From contig JBGUMQ010000071.1 of assembly GCA_045116915.1 (NCBI GenBank), forward strand, positions 1-16,799: a stretch of DNA of 16,799 bases, given 5' to 3'. The position numbers and the translations under genes were made by a program. How positions within the stretch are numbered: position 1 is the first letter of the stretch; each line of letters opens with the position of its first letter. This stretch comes from UBA9732 sp045116915. Its GTDB lineage: Bacteria; Spirochaetota; Spirochaetia; Sphaerochaetales; Sphaerochaetaceae. This document shows, piece by piece, positions 12,908 through 16,799 of the stretch. Below the pieces are notes generated by a model, which had not been told where the DNA came from, did no database searches, and was given only the letters and a program-made list of their open reading frames with translations.

Positions 12908-13078
12908 ATGTGTATCAATTACAGATTATATGAATATGATGCGAACACTGGAAAAATGATTAAGGACACTGAATATCTCGCTGACGGAACAAAAACAGTA
13001 TATGAGTACAATCCAGACACTGGAGCCGTTGTAAAAGAAACACACTATGATGTTGAGGGAAATATTATTCAAAAATAG
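12908..13078 (+). pseudogene. Remnant of a tyrosine-rich (YD/DUF2963-like) repeat protein
   Basis: A frame of 56 codons from an ATG without Shine-Dalgarno sequence to TAG 13078. It encodes two 24-residue repeats that start YEYDANTGKMIKDTEY and YEYNPDTGAVVKETHY and end in NIIQK. The xEYxxxTGxxxKxTxY pattern resembles YD-type or DUF2963-like repeats. The frame is blocked by a TGA just upstream (12884-12886). It is probably the 3' end of a lost longer gene, though a tiny real gene cannot be excluded. Confidence 0.6.
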
Positions 13079-13114
13079 CATCTCAGTAATAGTGAGTAAA
13101 GGGAGGAAAACTAT

Positions 13115-13501
13115 ATGAGAAAGCATCTACTCGTTTTGGCATTCTTTATTGCCTTGTTTGTTTTTGTTTCATGTGATGGGGAAAAGGCATCTTCTACCGG
13201 TCTTGTAGGTACATGGATGTCGACAAAAGTTACAGATTATTATACGGAAAAAGGATTCTTGACGTTTGAAAAAAATGGGTCCGGCACTGCGACCATTTCT
13301 TTTGAACCAGTTTACGATGTTCCTACAATCCGAAGTGCATCATTTACATGGTCAGATTCAAACAATACTTTATCCGTCAAGGATACTTCAAGCGATGTGA
13401 TTCTAAACGGTTCTTACCCGTATACTATTTCCACTGACGGAAAAGTGCTCAGATTTCAAGACGGGACCTTTCTCGGAGGGTTCGATTTCATAAAACAGTA
13501 A
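13115..13501 (+). CDS. Small lipoprotein, lipocalin-like
   Basis: A 128-aa protein. A lipoprotein signal peptide (MRKHLLVLAFFIALFVFVSC) ends in FVSC with Cys20 as the likely lipidated residue; Phe at -3 is unusual for E. coli but tolerated in spirochaetes. The mature part begins with a GTW motif (about residue 32) and contains repeated strands (FLTFEKNGSGTATISF, KVLRFQDGTF), like the short lipocalin-like/META-type proteins. GGGAGG lies 8 nt before the ATG. A weak promoter (TTGAGG 13053-13058, TAGCAT 13076-13081) is possible. Codon use is much more AT-rich than in the flanking genes, which suggests acquisition. A terminator follows. Confidence 0.78.
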   Translation: MRKHLLVLAFFIALFVFVSCDGEKASSTGLVGTWMSTKVTDYYTEKGFLTFEKNGSGTATISFEPVYDVPTIRSASFTWSDSNNTLSVKDTSSDVILNGSYPYTISTDGKVLRFQDGTFLGGFDFIKQ

Positions 13502-13528
13502 TTGATTTATGAAAAAAATATGACTTGG

Positions 13529-13560
13529 GGCCCGCCCTAAGAGGTGGGCCTTTTGTGTTT
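13529..13560 (+). terminator. Intrinsic terminator after the lipoprotein gene
   Basis: GGCCCGCC (13529-13536) pairs with GGTGGGCC (13543-13550), eight pairs with one G-U, 6-nt loop, followed by TTTTGTGTTT. Confidence 0.82.
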
Positions 13561-13565
13561 CCCGA

Positions 13566-13594
13566 TTGTACTGCGGCCACTATCCCGCTATCAT
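13566..13594 (+). promoter_or_regulatory. Promoter of the SLC13/ArsB-like transporter (leaderless type)
   Basis: TTGTAC (13566-13571), a 17-nt spacer and TATCAT (13589-13594). Only eight bases (TGGTGGCG) separate the -10 box from ATG 13603, so the mRNA should start at or within a base or two of the start codon. Confidence 0.6.
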
Positions 13595-13602
13595 TGGTGG
13601 CG

Positions 13603-14745
13603 ATGAAGAAGATTCTGACTTTTCTGAAGAAAGAGCCCATGCTCCTGCTTTCCATAATCGCGGCCGTCGCGGCCATGATCCTCAACCCGCCCAAGGCGGA
13701 CCTGCTTGGGAGGATCGACTGGCGCACGCTGGGCACACTGTTCATGATGCTCACCATCCTGGAGGGGTTCAAGAAGGAGAACATCTTCAGGCCGCTCATC
13801 AGGTTCAGCACCAGGTTCCGTTCCGTGAGGAGCCTCTCGCTTTTCCTGGTGTTCTGCGTTTTCTTCACATCCATGTTCGTCACAAACGACGTATCCCTGA
13901 TCATCTTCGTCCCTCTGACGATAATGCTCTTCCGCAGGAGCGGGAAGGAACAGTACATCCTGCCGGTGATCTCCATGGAGAACATCGCCGCCATAAGGGG
14001 TTCGCTGCTCATGCCGTTCGGCAGCCCGCAGAACCTCTTCCTCTACGGAAGATTCGGAGTGGGGATCGGAACGTTCATGCTGCACATGGCGCCGCTGTGT
14101 GTGTCATCGGCCTTGCTGCTGATCGTGTTCATCGTGGTCATGAGCCGCAGGGAGCGCGGTCTGGAGATCGATTTCGGCGACGGGGCCGGTCTTGAAGAGG
14201 ACAGCGCCACAGCCTACAGGCGTCCATGGTATCTGGTGCTGTTCGCCCTGGTGATGGTGGTCATCATCACGAAGACGAAGTACTGGCCCGTGGCGCTGGT
14301 GGTCGTCCTTGTGGCCATGCTGGTCCTGGACAGGTCCATCCTTCTGAGGACGGACTATGTGATACTGGCGACGTTCCTGTGCTTCTTCGTGTTTTCATCG
14401 CTGATATCGACGCATCCGTCGGTCTCGGAAATGCTGGGCAGGCTTGTGTCCGGACATGAGTACTGGTGGGCGATAGGCATAAGCCAGATCATATCCAATG
14501 TGCCGGCGTCCATCGTGCTGTACCCGTTCTCCACGAACAACGCGGGTCTGATCTACGGTCTGGATACCGCGGGACTGTGCTCCCTCATCGGCTCGCTGGC
14601 CTCGGTGATAAACTACAGGATATATGTGAGGGAATACCCCGGCAAGGGGAAGGCGTTCGTGAAGACATTCACGCTGATCAGCTGGGCCTTCTTCGCGATC
14701 GTCGTGGTTCCCGGCTGGTTGCTCAGCCGCTGGGCGTTCGTGTAG
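13603..14745 (+). CDS. ArsB/NhaD/SLC13-like ion or anion transporter
   Basis: A 380-aa membrane protein with about ten hydrophobic segments. The half-repeat motifs of the ion-transporter superfamily are visible: FVTNDVSLIIFVPLTIMLF, SLLMPFGSPQNLFLYGRFG, and in the second half SQIISNVPASIVLYPFSTNNAGLIYG. Relatives move dicarboxylates, arsenite, sulfate or Na+, and the substrate here is not visible. A hydrophilic loop (about 185-210) separates the halves. Start 13603 (MKKILTFLKKEP) was chosen because it follows the promoter at a fixed distance. A frame open from 13525 would run through the upstream terminator and is rejected. It marks the return of G+C-rich backbone DNA. Confidence 0.85.
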   Translation: MKKILTFLKKEPMLLLSIIAAVAAMILNPPKADLLGRIDWRTLGTLFMMLTILEGFKKENIFRPLIRFSTRFRSVRSLSLFLVFCVFFTSMFVTNDVSLIIFVPLTIMLFRRSGKEQYILPVISMENIAAIRGSLLMPFGSPQNLFLYGRFGVGIGTFMLHMAPLCVSSALLLIVFIVVMSRRERGLEIDFGDGAGLEEDSATAYRRPWYLVLFALVMVVIITKTKYWPVALVVVLVAMLVLDRSILLRTDYVILATFLCFFVFSSLISTHPSVSEMLGRLVSGHEYWWAIGISQIISNVPASIVLYPFSTNNAGLIYGLDTAGLCSLIGSLASVINYRIYVREYPGKGKAFVKTFTLISWAFFAIVVVPGWLLSRWAFV

Positions 14746-14799
14746 GCTGCGGATGAAGGCTGGAAGGCGGATGATAACACGGATGACGCAAAAAGTGTT

Positions 14800-14827
14800 T
14801 TGATACTTGCCCGGTTGACTGTATAAT
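14800..14827 (+). promoter_or_regulatory. Promoter of the six-helix membrane protein gene
   Basis: TTGATA (14800-14805), a 16-nt spacer and a perfect TATAAT (14822-14827). The expected start near 14834 leaves a leader of about 26 nt containing TTGGAGG (14845-14851). Confidence 0.72.
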
Positions 14828-14859
14828 GGTTGGAGCAACCAAACTTGGAGGTTCCCGGA

Positions 14860-15456
14860 ATGGAAGACAAACTGAAACCCATAACCATCGTCAATCTTGT
14901 CATCATGGCAATAGTGTTCGTGCTCGTGCTCATCGGCATCGGCGATACCACGATTAAGTTGGTAAACGCGCGCGGGACGGGGTACTGGCTCGGATACCTC
15001 CTGCGTCTTGCCGTAAGCGTGATATGCGATGTCGGTCTGGTGCTGTCCGGGATCTACCTGATCATGGACCAGGGGAAACAGGCCGCCAAGTTCTACAAGG
15101 CCGAGCTGTGCATAATCGGCATCGTGGTCCTGATGCAGATCGTCCTCATGTACGTGCCTGTCAACCCGAATACCCATCATGAGGCCCTGGCGCTGAAGAT
15201 CGCCATGATCGCGCTGACATTCATAGGCCTGCTTGTCCTTGCGTTCGCGAAGGACCTTGGAAGGACAAGGACCTGCGTCATATTCTTCATCGTTCTGGCC
15301 ATCTACTGCGCGTTCAATGTGATGACCATCCTCAACGGACCGTTCATCTTCTCCAAGACATGCAACCATGTCGCGCAGGCGCTGTTGCTGCTTTCATTCG
15401 GTTTCATGATCCAGGGCAAGTACGCGGACAAGGCCGCACGCGGCAGGAAGGTCTGA
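14860..15456 (+). CDS. Six-helix membrane protein of unknown function
   Basis: A 198-aa protein with about six hydrophobic segments (roughly 9-31, 44-71, 84-104, 114-132, 139-158, 167-185) and a basic tail (KYADKAARGRKV). No family motif was recognised. The ATG at 14860 (MEDKLKPITIV) is preceded by GGAGG at an 8-nt distance; a TTG at 14830 would lie upstream of the predicted transcription start and is rejected. A strong promoter suggests good expression. The TGA is 4 bp from the stop of the convergent pseudouridine synthase gene. Confidence 0.8.
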   Translation: MEDKLKPITIVNLVIMAIVFVLVLIGIGDTTIKLVNARGTGYWLGYLLRLAVSVICDVGLVLSGIYLIMDQGKQAAKFYKAELCIIGIVVLMQIVLMYVPVNPNTHHEALALKIAMIALTFIGLLVLAFAKDLGRTRTCVIFFIVLAIYCAFNVMTILNGPFIFSKTCNHVAQALLLLSFGFMIQGKYADKAARGRKV

Positions 15457-15460
15457 CGCC

Positions 15461-16648
15461 TCAGAAGTCCGCTTCAAGCTCGAAACGCATATGTTCTCCA
15501 GTGACGGGGTGCCGGAATTCCAGCACCCTGGCCTGAAGCATCAGACGTGACGCGGAATCCGGATTGCCGTATAGCGCATCGGCCAGAATCGGGTGACCTA
15601 GTCCATATGCGCAGTGCACGCGCAGCTGGTGCGTCCTTCCGGTGTGCGGTATCAGATTGAGCCTGGTCACCTTGCGCCCATCAAGATTCTCTATCGACAG
15701 CTTCCTCCACTCCGTGAGCGCGGGTTTGCCCAGCTGAAGGTCAACCACCTGACGGGGCCTGTTGTCCACATCCAGGCGCATGGGCAGGTCTATCGAACCC
15801 GACGGCTCCAGGATAAGACCTTCGACAAGGGCCTCGTATTCCTTGTGGACGCTGCGCTGTTCGAAAGACATGGAAAGACTGCGGTGGGCTTCATCCGTCA
15901 ATCCCAGAACCATCAGTCCGCTGGTGGCCTGGTCAAGGCGGTGGATGCAGGGCTGTGCGATGCAACCGGGGAAGAAGGCGCGCACGCGGGAGGCGATGCA
16001 GTCCTGTTTGTCAGGACCCTTTCCCTCGATGCTGAGCATTCCCGACGGCTTGTTCACGACCACGACGGAGGAGTCCTGGTAAACGATGTCCAGTCCGATA
16101 ATCGCAGGAAGAAGGGGTTTGCATCTGGAATCGCAGGGGCTGTGGAAGCTTTTGTGTTCCATCGATCCGCTGCCGTAGAAGAACTCGCACATGGAGGTCG
16201 GTCTCTTTCCCAAACCGTATGCATGGCTAAGTAACCTCGGCGCACAACAATCGCCCGTACCTGAGGGAGCATCGGGGAAAATCTGGTCAAGAGTGCATGT
16301 AGAGCCATCGAAGCAATGGAAACGGTAGAGCCGTTTCAATTCCTCCCAGCACCGGCGCGAAAGGATCCTGTGGTCGGCGGAGTTCTTGATCGGGGCGTCG
16401 TATGAGGCCAGCACGGAACGGTAGGAGGCTACATCGAATGCGGGAGGGACGAAGGGCGGAACGTCCAGCTCTCCCTCGAGTTCTCCGGAGAAAGCCCTGA
16501 GGACAGTGCCGTCCGTGCAGACGAGAATGCCGAACATCCGTCCGTGACCCGGCCTGAGAAGGGCGGTGCCCAGAGGCGATGAATCCAGTTCCTCCATGAG
16601 CTTCAGGCATTCAAGCCTTGCCGCCTCTTCCGGCAGGATGGCCCTCAT
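15461..16648 (-). CDS. RluA-family RNA pseudouridine synthase, long form
   Basis: A 395-aa protein. The catalytic domain begins near residue 185 (GLDIVYQDSSVVVVNKPSGMLS). It contains HRLDQATSG (His236-Gly244) with catalytic Asp239, the HKEYEALV segment, and HTGRTHQLRVH plus GHPILADALYG near the end. The N-terminal part carries GDCCAPRLLSHAYGLGKRP, MCEFFYG and FHSPCDSRCKP, blocks typical of the long RluA-like subfamily with a Cys-rich leader. The enzyme converts specific uridines in rRNA or tRNA to pseudouridine; the site is not predictable here. GGAGGT lies 7 nt before ATG 16648, which overlaps the stop of the upstream gene (ATGA), so the two are translationally coupled. Confidence 0.9.
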   Translation of the reverse strand: MRAILPEEAARLECLKLMEELDSSPLGTALLRPGHGRMFGILVCTDGTVLRAFSGELEGELDVPPFVPPAFDVASYRSVLASYDAPIKNSADHRILSRRCWEELKRLYRFHCFDGSTCTLDQIFPDAPSGTGDCCAPRLLSHAYGLGKRPTSMCEFFYGSGSMEHKSFHSPCDSRCKPLLPAIIGLDIVYQDSSVVVVNKPSGMLSIEGKGPDKQDCIASRVRAFFPGCIAQPCIHRLDQATSGLMVLGLTDEAHRSLSMSFEQRSVHKEYEALVEGLILEPSGSIDLPMRLDVDNRPRQVVDLQLGKPALTEWRKLSIENLDGRKVTRLNLIPHTGRTHQLRVHCAYGLGHPILADALYGNPDSASRLMLQARVLEFRHPVTGEHMRFELEADF

Positions 16649-16799
16649 TCGTCCACCTCCACCGGCCGGCTCCCAAGCATCGCCTTCCTCCTGCGGTAGC
16701 CATCCAGGCTGGGGTTGGACCTGCTGTAGATGTTTCCGAACCTGTAGTAGATGACGAACGCCACTGCGCAGATGATCCATGTCACCGGATAGCAGAAGA
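16645..16799 (-). CDS. C-terminal end of an unidentified membrane protein (partial)
   Basis: The minus strand is open from the window edge to TGA at 16647-16645, encoding about 50 residues. One hydrophobic segment (YPVTWIICAVAFVIYYRFG) is followed by a basic tail (YRRRKAMLGSRPVEVDE). This could be the last helix of a transporter such as a MATE-type efflux protein, but too little is visible to name it. Its stop overlaps the start of the pseudouridine synthase gene. Confidence 0.65.
   Translation of the reverse strand, partial: FCYPVTWIICAVAFVIYYRFGNIYSRSNPSLDGYRRRKAMLGSRPVEVDE

Noticed and set aside
13525..13602. 26-residue N-terminal extension of the transporter
   Set aside because: It would start inside the upstream terminator and before the promoter, and has no membrane or family character.
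16649..16780. 44-residue N-terminal extension of the pseudouridine synthase frame
   Set aside because: This stretch codes in another frame for the end of the upstream membrane protein, and a Shine-Dalgarno sequence precedes the internal ATG at 16648.

Overview
The window looks like chromosomal DNA of a Gram-negative bacterium of fairly high G+C content. The coding regions are visibly G+C-rich with a strong bias to G or C at third codon positions. A spirochaete of the Treponema/Sphaerochaeta type is the best guess. This rests on gene content: an orphan DbpA-type RNA-binding domain protein, a short DksA-like zinc-finger protein, a signal-peptide-bearing peptidase with a propeller and a probable outer-membrane barrel, and a lipoprotein with an atypical lipobox. 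This is inference, not proof.

Left part (1-3537). A TrmJ/TrmH-type RNA 2'-O-methyltransferase (minus, cut by the window edge) diverges from an AI-2E/PerM-family membrane protein. A DksA/TraR zinc-finger gene follows. It converges with only 4 bp between stop codons on a minus-strand pair: an orphan DbpA-type RNA-binding protein and a metallo-beta-lactamase-fold hydrolase.

Middle (3648-8827). Four co-directional genes lie very close together: a 372-aa coiled-coil protein, an MscS-type channel, a single-pass membrane protein with a charged tail, and a large secreted gluzincin with a probable propeller and barrel. They look like one envelope operon. Then come a UmuC-like Y-family polymerase with a QLDLF clamp-binding motif and a translationally coupled 64-aa partner, a 109-bp inverted-repeat element, and a fumarylacetoacetate-hydrolase-family enzyme.

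Accessory stretch (11713-13560). A class II tRNA-Leu(CAA) with a strong terminator is followed by a RelBE-like toxin-antitoxin pair with a perfect 19-bp operator. About 730 bp after the tRNA lies a decayed partial copy of its 3' part. AT-rich DNA follows with phased octamer repeats, a short remnant of a tyrosine-rich repeat protein and a low-G+C lipoprotein gene. This reads as a small decayed island at a tRNA gene.

Right part (13603-16799). The G+C-rich backbone resumes with an ArsB/NhaD/SLC13-like transporter, a six-helix membrane protein, and on the minus strand a long-form RluA-family pseudouridine synthase coupled to the end of an unidentified membrane protein.

A recurring signal is that several genes have a sigma70-like promoter whose -10 box ends only 6-8 nt before the ATG, with no Shine-Dalgarno sequence. 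This predicts leaderless mRNAs for the methyltransferase, the AI-2E-family gene, the polymerase and the transporter. Other genes in the window have clear Shine-Dalgarno sequences.
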